The notes beneath the pieces were generated by a model. The model saw only the letters and a program-made list of their open reading frames with translations, was not told where the DNA came from and ran no database searches. A DNA stretch of 64,000 nucleotides from assembly GCF_905147365.1 (NCBI RefSeq), contig NC_056419.1, positions 2,301,501 through 2,365,500 of the forward strand. Reading direction: 5' to 3'. The DNA comes from Aricia agestis. Its lineage: Eukaryota; Arthropoda; Insecta; Lepidoptera; Lycaenidae. The translations under genes were made by a program, and so were the position numbers. Every line of letters starts with the position of its first letter. Position 1 is the stretch's first letter. Shown here in pieces: positions 1-13,300 of this stretch.

Positions 1-343
1 ATGATTTTCACAGATTGTGTATATCTGTTGCCTCTATAACAACAAATACTAAAAACAAAATAAAATTAATATTTAAAAGGGGCTCCCATACAACAAACGT
101 GATTTTTTTGGCCTTTTTTGCTCGATATCAATAATGGCAACAGGAAGGCACTTGATATTTTCACAAAGACCATAATTATATGTCTACTTCAATATTTAAG
201 AGTAATATTGAAATAAAATAAAAAATTAAGTGGGCTCCCATACAAAAACACAATTTTTGGTCTATGTTTGCTCTACAGTACGGAACCCTTCGTGCGCGAG
301 TCCACGGAATATCGCGAGTCCGACTCGCACTTGGCCGATTTTT
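1..343 (+). repeat. Dispersed lepidopteran repeat, truncated by window edge (family P)
   Basis: The block holds the landmarks of a family seen again at about 20.87, 42.79, 50.76, 56.10 and 59.56 kb: a CCCATACAACAAACGTG stretch, 'caataatggcaacag', a second 'ctcccatacaaaaa' and an end close to 'gactcgcacttggccgattt'. Its left part lies outside the window. No coding capacity was seen and the class is not assigned. From 344 to 780 I see only AT-rich sequence with a short (ATC)n run near 526-545. Confidence 0.7.
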
Positions 344-780
344 TTTCTACAAAACAAATGTTGATTTTACCCATTTCCATTAATTTTCCAGACTTCAATA
401 ATCATGATGATCCATGTCAAGTACATTACAACTGGTATAACCAGTTAAGCCCTACACACTTATCCCTAACAATAACAGCTCTTTAACATACTGGTTTCTG
501 GTACTGACGTTACTTTGTAGAGATTATCATCATCATCATCATCGTCATAAGTAGCTGACGCACAGGCATAGCCTACGTGATTTTTGGCAAGTTTTCCCCG
601 AGAATATGAATTAAATTATGTTAATTCATTAGTAAATCTACTTGATTTTAGACAAAACTTGCTTACGTTTTATAAACGTGCAAATAAGAGGCAGGTCATT
701 TTATTTTAAAGGTTAGCTTGTCCTGCTAATTTGAAGGACAATATCTCGGATTTTGTTTACACTGGTCCCAAGGGGGTTTT

Positions 781-1110
781 GAGACGTGGGAGAGCCATGC
801 TTCGGCACGAATGGGCCGGCTCGACCGGAGAAATACCACGTTCTCACAGAAAACCGGCGTGAAACAGCGCTTGCGCTGTGTTTCGCCGAGTGAGTGAGTT
901 TACCGGAGGCCCAATCCCCTACCCTATTCCCTACCCTACCCTCCCCTATTCTATTCCCTTCCCATCCCTACCCTCCCCTATTACCCTATTCCCTCTTAAA
1001 AGGCCGGCAACGCACCTGTAGCTCTTCTGATGTTGCGAGTGTCCATGGGCGACGGAAGTTGTTTTCCATCAGGCGACCATATTGCTCGTTTGCCCCCTTA
1101 TTTCATAAAA
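781..1110 (+). mobile_element. SINE-like element, family S, full-length copy
   Basis: It begins with 'gtgggagagccatgcttcgg', passes a pyrimidine-rich CCCTA/CCCTTCC tract, and ends 'gctcgtttgccccctta' plus an A-rich tail. The same element recurs at 10723-11047 (+), about 15995-16313 (-) and 7876-7990 (-, partial), all within 16 kb. High copy number, an A-rich end and lack of ORFs fit a SINE. It lies just downstream of the 3' end of the IR93a gene. Confidence 0.75.
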
Positions 1111-1262
1111 AAAGGGCCATATCACACTGGCGGTTTGTGGGTGAATTGGTGGAACGCACAGAGTTGAACGGGTCCCTTACATCTAGCGAGCGCATCAAAC
1201 CGCCAGTGTAGAAGCTTTAAGTGTAAGATTAGAAAGAAAAACATTAATTATTATCACAAGCC

Positions 1263-1268
1263 TTTATT
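1263..1268 (-). promoter_or_regulatory. Poly(A) signal AATAAA of IR93a
   Basis: Canonical AATAAA on the minus strand, 53 bp past the predicted TAA stop (1321-1323) of the receptor gene. Position and spacing fit a 3' UTR end. Confidence 0.6.
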
Positions 1269-1320
1269 CTGCTTCGTAGGATCTCTTCCTAGAGAGGATA
1301 GTAAAAAGAATGATATCTCT

Positions 1321-4300
1321 TTACTCCATGTAAGGTTTGATGACGACCTGCTCGACCCTCTTCACTCGTCGGCGGTACAGCCACTCCGCTATCAGCACCG
1401 CCGATGCTGACATCACACCTGAAAGTTAATAAGGGTGGGTTGGACCAGAGCCGTGGTTATAGTTACAGTTATGGTCAAAGTTATGGTTATAGTAAAGACT
1501 AACTTTAACTTTAACCTTAACTTTGACCACAGAATTTGACAGATGACAGCTGTAGCCCTACCATGAGTTTAAAGCTATAGTATTTTTCGATACTCGATAC
1601 CGACTGGCGACTACCGTAAATTTTTAGTATGGCAAATTTTTCAGCGGTTACTTGCGGAACTAAAATCGAAATACTAAATATTTACGTAGTCAGTATCGAG
1701 TATCGATTGATACTATAGCTTTAAAGTCATGGTAGAGCTACTGGTCCGACAAGGCTTTAAATGAACGTGGGTGGGGGCGCTGCTGGTAAAGGAAAACTGT
1801 CAAAAGTGGCGTTTTTGTATGATGACAGCGTTAGTTCCTTCTTTCGCCACGTTCATTCAAAGCCTTGTCGAGCTCAAGGATATCGTTAAATATGGCGTCT
1901 ATTATTGACTTTAACCAAAGATTTGACATTTTGCATTGTAGTTAAAGTTATAGTTAAAGTTACAGTTACAGTTAAAGTAAGTTGGTGCAATCCACCCTAA
2001 GAGTACAAAGCAAAGTATACGCCTTTTTTTGAAAGTGAGCTAATTATTATAGCGAATTTATTTCTGTTAAAGCAGGGCTTCCCAAAGTTATTTTGTCTAC
2101 TGCCCACTTTAAGAACAATTTTTGTTTTAGCGCCCCCTTTGTTTCAATTTAAAATGAATCCAGATGAAATAAATCACTTTAGACCTTCAGCGACCACAAG
2201 GGGGTGTTATCGCCCACTTTGGGAAAGGCTGTGTTAGAGTAATGCTGACTGTCTGCTTGATTGTCTGTCTCTCTTTATATTTGTCTATAACCTATTCAAT
2301 GCTCATGCTCAAACCACTGAACAAATTTAAATTAAATTTGATGCGAAGCTGAAGACTTTAAGCCCTCAGAATGACATCTAACATTTTCAATCCAAAAATA
2401 AAATTCATCTAATTAGTTTCATCCTAAAAAAACGTGCTCGCAGTTGAGGGCATCATTTGCTTCCAAATAAATATACTGGATTTATTTAGAAGTAACGTCT
2501 ACTTCTAAATAAATCCAGTATATTTTGCGGATTAAATCATTCAATCAAATAATATTTTATTTACTTTTTTTGAACGTCGGAGCTATGGTGCCTAAACCGG
2601 TTCGGGGACTAACCCGGCGACAAGAATCGGCGGAAGAAACTCGCACGGGGCCATCTTTTATCAAAAATATGAATAATTCATCATTTCACAAAATAATATT
2701 ACAACAATATTATGACTTATGTATATCTATAATTACAATAAAATTATAATAGCCTATATGGGGCCACCCTATTCCCAAGGGCCACCCAATTCCCATTATC
2801 TCATCACACAGCTCGAAGATAGGAGCCCTGGATGTCACTGAGGCTGACGGTATGGTTGTTTACTTCTTGCGCCACGCCAGGTGTGCGCCAGCAGCGGTCG
2901 CGCTTCGGCGGGTAGGTTGATGATCAAGTGGCTATCAACCTACCTGCTGATGAGTCCCGCTTTGTGTTAAATTTCGGGCAAGCACTCATACAAATTACCA
3001 GGCCATCTACTAGTTACCCAGTAATAGCACGAAGAAGGATCCCTGCATGTCGCTGAGGTTGACGGTGTGGTTGTTGACCTCCTGCACCACGCCGGATGTG
3101 CGCCAGCAGCGGTCGTGCTTCGGCAGGTAGGTTGATAGCCAGGTGGCTATCAACCTACCTGCCGATGAGTCCCGCTTTGTGCTAAATTTCGGGCAAGTAC
3201 GCTCATACATAATATATACCAGACTATCTCATCAATTACCCAGTAATAGCACGAAGAAGGAGCCCTGCATGTCGCTGAGGTTGACGGTGTGGTTGTTGAC
3301 CTCCGGACCTGCACCACGCCGGATATGCGCCAGCAGCGGTCGTGCTTCGGCAGGTAGGTTGATAGCCAGGTGGCTATCAACCTACCTGCCGATGAGTCCC
3401 GCTTTGTGCTAAATTTCGGGCAAGTACGCTCATACATAATATATACCAGACTATCTCATCAATTACCCAGGAACAGCACAAAGAAGGAGCCCTGCATGTC
3501 CCTGAGGTTGACGGTGTGGTTGTTGACTTCCTGCGCCACGCCGGATGTGCGCCAGCAGCGGTCGCGCTTCGGCAGGTAGGTTGATAGCCACTTGGTGATG
3601 AGTCCCGCTTTGTGCATGTGGTTCAGCCTGGATCAGTAATTGTGAGGTTTGAATACGGCATCGATTAATTAATCAATCAATCATACATTATGTTTCAAGG
3701 AAACCATGTTATCGGCTAGGAAGCTCCTACGTTAAGAACGGGTATTAACTAGCTAATAGCTCTATCAATATTGTATTCAGACCCTTACTCTTTATTGATG
3801 ACAGGCAGATACGGGCTTCCAGCCGGCACGATCATTGCAATCTTCTCGTCTATGAATTCTTCTGAACCTAAGGAGACATTCAATTAATATGGTGATTTGT
3901 ATAGTAAAATGTAAAAAGGCGCTAGAGTTAAATAGACTTCGAATTTAGAACTGGAGCTCTTGCAATAAGAGATGTATCTTCTTGTGTAGCAAATTGGTAA
4001 TGAAATCAATATCTGTGTCAATTTTCAATTTTTACTGATATTTAAAAATTGAGCCATAGCGTCTCTTAATAAGCAGACCGTAATTTATATGAGAAGTAAT
4101 TAATTGCGTATGCCATTTAAAAATTTGGTTTGCAAGAAATAACAGCTAATAAATCATTTTGGTCAGCATACAAAGATTATGTTAGCAATAATTGAAATCA
4201 GGCTGCAATTCGTGTTCTGTAAATAATCATGACAGTGGTCAGCAATTTAAACACATAACTGGCAGCGAGTTTTGTTATGTATCTGCAAAATAAACAGTCA

Positions 4301-7300
4301 CTCGGCAGAATAATTACTTGGTCGGCAAGATTATACATTCGGTCAGCAGAGAAAACATTTCAGTATTTCATTATTAATTTATTCATTTTATTAATTAATA
4401 AAGACTTACAGGAGGCCCACTTACCACAGATACCGAAGTGAGGGGACCGGGGGGGGGGGGGGGGGCTCGGGGGGCACAGCCCCCCCGCCAAAACAAAAAC
4501 AAACACAATCCAGAAAGTCCAAAAGTAGGTTAGGTTAGGTTAGAACTTAGAACACAACACAGAGGGAGCCGAGCGTGCTGCGGCAGCAGCCGGCGACCGT
4601 CATAAAACAAAAGGGGGGCTCGGGGGGCCCCCCGCCAAAACAAAAAAATAAATCCAGAAGTTTTTGCTTATTCTCTGAGTGCTTACCAAAACTTTATTAA
4701 GTATAGGCCACTCATTGCAGCAGTCAAAAAAAAATACTGCTGTTCAGAATGATATATATTGCAGACTGATTTATAAATATTTGCTGAACACAAATTGCTG
4801 TCATCAATTTTAGCTTACCAATTACATATTTCTGCTCACAATTTTTCCAATACTTTGCTAATCGTTTAAATAGCACCCAATTTATATTCATATAATCTAT
4901 AAGTACCTGGATGACCGAGCTTTGCTCGGTATAGCAAACACTCATTGACTTCGTGTTACTTAATAACGCCATCTGCTGGTCGTTAAAACAATTAGTCGCC
5001 AACAAAATAGTATTATTATTCGCCAATAGATGTCAGGAAGAGTCATATTTTTCAGTTTATCGATTATCGATAAAACACGAATAAAAAGACATTTTCTGAA
5101 AAGGATTCCTAGCTAGATCGATTTATCGCCTCCGAAACCCCCTATATACTAAATTTCATGAAAATCGTTGGAGCCGATTCCGAGATTCCAATTATATACA
5201 GTATGTAACAAAAATAAGTGATAATACTTTAGGGTGTGTGCGTGTTCCTTGTAGAGAGTTCACTGTGAAAGTAGCAGCTCTGAAAGACGAAAAAATTTTT
5301 TCACTTTTGTATGGGCAAGGGTCCGAGCGTCACGAGTTACCCCATACAAAAGTGAAAAACAATGTTGGTCTTTCAGCGCTGCTACTTTCACAGTCAACTC
5401 TATACAAGGAACACGGACACACCCTAAAGTATTATCACTTATTTTTGTTACACCCTGTATATATATATATACAAGAATTGCTCGTTTAAAGATATAAGAT
5501 TATGATCACAACAATTAGTACTCAAAGTAAGAACACTATTTGTGAAAAAGTCCGCAAAGTTTTAGGGGAATCTATGCGGTAGGTCGAGGCCTGCCCTAGA
5601 CAGTCTCCAAGCTAAAGTACTCACTGATAGAGAAGTCGCACATATCAGTCCTAAGCGTGTGTGCTCGCATGAGGTATGTGAGCCGCATGCGCCAGTCGAT
5701 GATCGCGTGTCTTTCATCCCGAACACGCTGCAGCAACCGCTCGCCTGTAACGCTGATACTCATCATCATCGATTGCCTAGCCTAGATATGTTAGCAATGT
5801 GGATGAATAATGCTACTATTCTGAATTATATTAAAGTTTTTACAGCTCGGGAGAAAGTTACTACTCATCGTCATCGACTGTATAGTCAATTAGCCACTAG
5901 CCTGATACGTTTATGTTTGAGAGAATAATATTATTGGTGTCTTAATCCTGAGTAGCGCTTTTTCAGATTGTGGGACATGCGTAGTGGCCGCAAAGAAAGA
6001 TCTTCCAATGACCGAGACCATGGTCAGAAGCCCACCGACGGGCGACGTATAATAATATAATCTCAGAAACTTCGATAGCGCGATGTAGAATGCAGGATTA
6101 TGACGCTAGTTGTGTACCGCAAGATGTTTAATACTTCCAAAGCTTTAAGACTCACTAACAGTATTAACCGCTCTTAAAGCTATGGCCTGTCTGAGTATTT
6201 CGCTTGTTTGGATATTTATTTCTACTTTTTTTGACACGATGGCTAAAAAATTTAAAGCACAGAATCTACAACAGAATTAATAAGTACTGTGTTTAAACAA
6301 CTCACTGGACGCGACGATGGCTTCGATGTTGTTATTGCCCTCTGTCAGCTCGGCTCCTCTCAGTAACGCTACGTACTTCGGCTGGTCAGAGTTCTAGAAG
6401 AGAAAGTATACAATGTGTCCCAACACCGGTGTCCGATTCTTTAATATTATGGTGTATGGCATATTTTATTGACAAATTGGCTCCCAAATTTTTTCTCTCT
6501 CTCACGGTTGTAAAATGGCAGCCATTTTAGTTTTTCTGGGGCTTTCACAATAATCTGACCAATGCTCCTCATGTAAAGGTATCATTTGATAGCTATGTGA
6601 TAATGTGCCCCACATTGTATAACGTGAAAACTGAAAACGTGCTGTTCTCATCACCATTTTGCCTTCCATAAGATTTTTTTTAAATAACAGCATACCTTCA
6701 ACTCCATCTCCAAGTAAGATCCCTTGGTGATCGACCACGTATAAGCGTTATTCTCCAGCAGATCGCTCACAGTGGTGACAGGCACCTCCAGCTTGGGGAA
6801 GGTTAGAAAGGCAACCAGGTTGCCGGAGTACGTGGTGACTACCACTAGCACGACCAACCACCATGTGCCTACCACGAGACGACCACTGTCCGCTCGGGGG
6901 AGGTACATTCCTCCTGAAAAGTGAGGTGGGGTTAAGTTTGTTCAGTAAGAGCTCGCTGTATGGGAATACAAAACTGCAAATTCGCATCGCATCGCAAATA
7001 TTTGCGTTTTGTCGCAAATATTTGCGATATAATAAAAATGACATTGTGATGCGAATTCGCACGAATTCGCAGTTTTGTGTGGGAGCCCTATGGGTGTAGT
7101 TTTTTGGCTACCTTGTATGGTATGTAGCTAGCTGCACTCATAAAAGTGTGCAGTCTGGAATCTAACAAGTTGTCGTTGGGAATACTGATTTCTTCCAATA
7201 CAAAGATCCTGTTTTAGACATCACCTGTTACCACCAAAACGCAACCACTATAATTTTAACACACCATAATGAGGGCTTGAAATGTGTCCAACGGAAACTC

Positions 7301-10300
7301 ATTTCAGTGACTTCGCTATCTGTCTAACCATCAGAACTCAGAAGAGTAGAACTTAGAAGCCGGACACTTCTGGTCGCCTGCCGCTGCCTGTTTGTCTGAA
7401 TTCTGGTGCCGTCTATCTGTCTGTGCATAGGAATCGCCTATATTTGTCCTGTTTAAAACTACAAAGGTCCTAATTTTAAGGTCCAAAGATCATAATACTG
7501 ACCCTGCTGCAGCAATGCCCCGTAGACGTACCACAGACAATTATGTATAGTGGACAGACCGCCCCGTCTGGTCATATCCATGGCGTCGTAGTACGGACTC
7601 AAGCGGTGGATGACGAATAACACTGGGCCCATGAGTACCACCGCAAAACCGAGGCACAGCCATGTCTGAAAAACAAAGTAACTACATTTTGTGGCTCTCT
7701 AGTGCTAGTTTAGTAAAAAATCACACAATCATTTTGAAAGAAAATTTCTTGAATCAGATGGTTACGTCCTTTCTCAAATTATTCCCATACCAAAATTCGT
7801 GCAAACGGTTCAGCGACTCGAGCATAAATAATTAGCAAACAAACAGACACTTTCACTCACAGATTATTATTATTATTATATAGAATAAGGGGGCAAACGA
7901 GCAAACGGGTCATCTGATGGAAAGCAACTACCGTCGCCCATGGACACTCGCAACATTAGAAGAGTTGCAGATGCGTTGTCGGCCTTCTAACAGAGAATAC
8001 GCTCTTTTCAAGGTTTGCAGGTCATATAGTTCCGGAAATACTGCTGGTGACAGTAAGATACCGGCAAAACAGATTGAATGACCAGCTCATCTCTTTGGAA
8101 GGTACGGTGCCAAAACCAGAAATACACTCCAAGGTCGTTATCCCTCTGTTTTCGCCAAAGTTTAAAATACTTAGGTACATCAGTAGTGAAAGGCAGGAGG
8201 AACAACAGCGCCCGGCTGAGCTCCCGCGGCCGCGCCACGATGAACGCGTACAGCTGCGTGCTCACCGCTATCGTGTAGTTTATACCTGAAAAGATTAGAA
8301 CTTATCTTAAAGCCTATCCTGACTAGGACTATGATGACTATAATAGCTACAGCCTATTCGGGGTTGTGTCATCAGCAAATGACCCACACTTGGGTAGGGA
8401 GTTGCAGGGGGTTTCATCATTCCGAAACTATGCAGTAAGCGGGGAATCGAGCAGCATGAGGATTTCGTGGGGAAACGCCTAGTTTTTCCCACATACCCTG
8501 GCTGATGTCTCCAATCCTGAAGGATGGCGGAAAGCATTTTCCTGTGAAAAAAACTAATGGGCATCGCATCTCGAGTACCAGGATTTAGAAAATCCGTGTA
8601 AGTTCTTAATTAAATGGTTTTTTAACTAAGCTTGCTAAATAAATATGATTATGGAAGAAGTAATATACCTAATGATGATTCTGCGAAAGATTTACCTGCA
8701 GGAGGATCAGACAGTATGGTGAAAGGTGCTGCTGCTAGCGCAGCGTGACCCTTCGCTATTGCAGATGACGTCAGGGATGAACTGATAGTGTTCATCTGAA
8801 ATTGATAATAGTACAAGCATAATCTTGCTCGCTTGCTTGATTTAAATTCTAAATGGACAGTGGATACCAAACAAAAATAAAAATAGAACAAATTAAATCT
8901 AAAATCATTTAAGCATACTTTAAAGCTGAATGATAAACTTTTGAATACTATATTTAAAACATGTATAACTCACGCTTGTCGTTTCATTGGAGATGTTGTA
9001 TTTAAAATTGGTGGGAAGAACGATGCGTATCCTAAAAACAATTGCAATGTAATAATAATAATAATAATATCTATGGACGCTTCACACCACGTCAGTCTGG
9101 CCCCGTGGTAAGTACCTGAAGGACTTGTGTTACAGGTACCAGACAACGGAAATATATTTAATACTTTTATTCTATAGATATTACATATATTTAAGATTTT
9201 TATTATATGATACACATATTTAATACACATCCATGACCCAGGAACTTTGAAAACTTTTTGTTCCGTCGGCAGGATTCGAACCCGCGACCCCCGGCTTGAG
9301 CTACCAACAGCCCACCAACTGAGCCACAGAGGTCGTCAATGTGAACAGTGTGACACGAACTGATGTTAAAACCGTATTATTCGACTTGGGCCTTAGCTCT
9401 AATGGGTAAATTTTTTTTACGTCCGTGGTAAAATGTTGAAGAAAAAATTAACATACGTGAAGTTTTTGCTCTTAGCCAGTTGGTTGACGATGTCAAAGAA
9501 TAAACCGCTGTAGCTTGTAATAGCGCCAGAGGAGTTCGTTTGTAAGATCGTCCAGGGAGGGCTCTGAAAAAGAAATAGCTTCGTCTCTCCTAAATTGATC
9601 TAACGTATTTTAGAGCTGAGATGTTTATGATACCTTAACGTGATCATACATATTTAATACCGGCTATAATTAGTTTAAACTTCAAAACATTTCAAATGAT
9701 GTCTAATTAAATATGTTGATTGTTGAGGCTGAAATGGTTTACTATCGTCGTATCTTTGTTCTTTGGCCTTTCAATCACTCAAGCAGTAGTATGGATTTAT
9801 ATTGGACCATGCAGCATGGTATTTAACGTAAACCGTAAATGTATGTTATTTTAAAGTCCACGTGCTTCTTTTAGCACTCACATGATAAGTCAGGATAGGT
9901 AACTCCTTCCCTCGAAACCCGTGGTGGACATGAGGAAAAAGAACGTCGCGAAAGTTGACGCCGTCTGTCGTCCGCCAGTAACCCACCTGAAAAGTAACTA
10001 ATTTCTTATCTCAATTCATGGGCTTAAAGTAGCTTCCTTCTGGACAAAAATCCGAATACAATGAAAAGGCGTTTCCACAAAGGACTTTCGACGCTATATC
10101 TACCGTGTCGCTCTTTGATATATTTTAAACTAACATTAGGATTAGTCGAATTAACCACATGTTGCTGTGTTCATCCTGCGCATTAATAAATCTAGTAGAC
10201 GACTTATCGATTAGTAAGACCTGTATTAACTCAATCTTCATAAAGGCAGTAATTTACCAACAACGGTGTTGACATGCCTGGTGTAGCAAAAACATTTCAT

Positions 10301-13300
10301 CACTCAAGTACTAAGGTATGATTTTAAATCGACACCGAAGACCGCGGTAAATGCAGAAGTCAGATATCTTTCAAAAAAATTACCTCCAGCAGCTCAATCT
10401 CATCAATGGCAGTAGATCCGTTGGCGTGTTCACGGTACGTGACGCCCCACGTGTCCGCCGCCAGTGCGCGCCAGCTGCTGCAGTTGCCGCACGCGCTGTG
10501 ACCTGACAGGTGGAGCTGCGAGAAAGAATATTCTCTGTTTGAACTATATATACAATATTGCGTCGTATCGTTCTCTTGAAGAGCGACGTCATGTTGTCAC
10601 GGTGAGTTGCGTCTACGTTTGGTCTACGGAGTAACGCATTGTACCATCGAAAAAATTGATTCATAGGCAGTTGACGGAAGGGTTAAGTCATTTACCAGCT
10701 TATGTCAATTCAATATGGATACGTGGGAGAGCCATGCTTCGGCACGAATGGGCCGACTCGACCGGAGAAATACCACGTTCTCACATAAAACCGGCGTGAA
10801 ACAGCGCTAGCGCTGTGTTTCGCCGAGTGAGTGAGTTTACCGGAGGCCCAATACCCTACCCTATTCCCTTCCCTACCCTCCTCTAATTCCTTCCCATCCC
10901 TACCCTCCTCTATTACCCTATTCCCTCTTAAAAGGCCGGCAACGCACCTGCAGCTCTCCTGATGCTGCGAGTGTCCATGGGCGGCGGAAGTTGCTTTCCA
11001 TCAGGTGACCCGTTTGCTCGTTTGCCCCCTTATTTCATTTAAAAAAATGTTAGCTGTGATGGGTCGGATGGGTTTGACGTAACGCGACCATTTTACTTAG
11101 GTCATAAACTCCTATGATAGTCCATAGCTGTGTTGAGGGATGCATCATAACGCGACACCGTAGTGCGTCATTCACCCTCCCCTTTTATCTTCTATCCATC
11201 GTTTAGTCAACAATTACAAGTACCACAATACAGCGGAGGCGGAACGTGACTTTTCTCTAAATCAAATCTAATGTTACCTTTCATACTCAAATACGAGTCA
11301 ATATGTGTAGTTAGAGGCTTTACTTTGGCTGCCTCATAAGCGTAACCTTAAGAGGCAGCCAAAGTAATACATATCCTAATTACATAATATTATATTAGAA
11401 AATTAAGCTCTCGCAGTCTAGTACAACATTTACCCTACCCGCAGTATACCTAAAACCTCAATAGGTATTATAGAAATACCTGCATATGCCTCAACATGGT
11501 GTCCCTCCTCTGCATCTTCGTGGGTTTGATCGCCTCCCACTCCTCGTCGGAGACCAGCGCGGCCACATCCAGCTCCTCCTGCACCGCCGCGTCCAACGCC
11601 GATACGAACGCGCTCATCAGCTCGTGACAGAAACAGGTGAGACTGTTCTAAAACAGAAGGCTGCGTTTCCACCAGAGATGTTTTGCGAGGAATGTGTTTT
11701 TAAGATCCAATAGGATCGCTGCGCTGAGCGAGGTCACGTCAATAAAACGATTCTATTGGTTCTCAAAAACACATTCCTCGCAACACATGACACATCTCTG
11801 GTGGAAACGCAGCCTTAGACCCGTGGTTTTTAAAATTATCGACGTAAAGGACTATACTCATGTTTCTTAAACCACCACCACTTTTGAAGCTTATGTTACA
11901 TTTATTATTTGTCGAACTCGTCACTCGTACCTAAGTCATATTGAGCGTGAGCTGTTGCATCGTACGTTTTAGAAAGGAATTTCAGAGAAATTAATGAAAA
12001 CCTATTGTCACTGCGATCTTTCGTTCGCTGAAACTTCATGTCTTCCGTTAACGCCATTAAATTGTCCTTTTACCAATGGTACTGGTTACTAGTGGTGGTT
12101 ACTTCCAGATAGGTTATATTGTGTGTATACAAGGGGTAACACACTAATTGATCGTACTTTAGGGTGTGTATGTCTTCCTTATATAGAGCTTCACTGTGAA
12201 AGTAGCAGCGCTGAATAAGCAAAAAGCAGAGTGAAGTCTGATTGGAGTAAACATAAATTGAATTAAGAAAACCTAACTCACCTGGCACTCTTTGCTATTG
12301 TCCGTCGCGTTATAAATATACGCCATATTCTCTCCCTCGTACACCTCGTATATCAGGTTGGAGAAGTTCCCGGTTCTGGAGCTAGTGTCGGATATGACGT
12401 ATAGCCACTGCGCCTGGGTATGTGACATGAGCAGCTCCCTAGCGGTCTCCGCGAGAGTCGTGATGACGTCAGTTGTGACTATTGCTATGAAGTTCTCGCC
12501 TGGAAACGGGCATTATGTTCAACTGAACATTTACCCTACAAATCAAGGAAAACTAACTAGTTTTCCTTGATTTGTAGGGTAAATGTAAACAGGAATAATT
12601 AGAAACTTCTGTAAACTTACTTACTTGTAAATTATTATGATATCTGAATTATGATTAAAGGCTTTCTGGTTTTTGCCTAACCTTAGATTGGGTTCCCAAT
12701 TTTTGTATTCAGCGACGATAGTCACAAGCCGGTCAAAGAAGGAGGCTAACTCGGCATGTGTTTTCTATGGCGTCCAAGTATGTACCCTATTTGGTTAGAT
12801 AATATCTGAAGCCTAACCTTAATAAGCATTTTTCTTACCTGTATATTTCGTAGGAATGTTCGACAGCACTCGATGCACTTCTTTCCTTCGCAGATATTCG
12901 TTAACTTCATGTTTCATCTTGAATACGGACACAGAGGTCGAAGGTACGTCCTCATCCTCAACCTGTGATGTCAGCGACTGGATCACACGAGACACCATGT
13001 CTCGACCTGAACAAGTGACAAAACGCACGGAATATGCGTTATTATGGAAGATGGCTTGACTCGCTTAAAATGAAAATCTAACTAGCAATTCGACGACATG
13101 ACAGAAAATTGGTATGAAATGGCGTTTGCTTTGTTTTACCAGATTTCGCCAAATAAGTGAGGAGTCTTCAAGCTATGTCTCTCAAACTTATTCTGGATTT
13201 AAAAAAAAGCAAGCAAAATTTTTAATGGCCATTGCGTAACTGTTTCGTATACTCCTTAGAAACCCCTTGAGAAAACTCACCAAGAGTATCATCGTGTAGA

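Noticed and set aside
3240..3410. Copy B of IR93a exon 18 as a usable alternative exon.
   Set aside because: A 5-base insertion shifts the frame after GVVQ, so inclusion would truncate the receptor before TM3.
4525..4545. Three TTAGG units resembling the insect telomere repeat.
   Set aside because: Far too short for an interstitial telomere array; GGTTA words are common in other repeats.
9262..9338. tRNA-like sequence with A and B boxes.
   Set aside because: Stems do not form a full cloverleaf and the body continues as a dispersed repeat, so it is a SINE head and not a tRNA gene.
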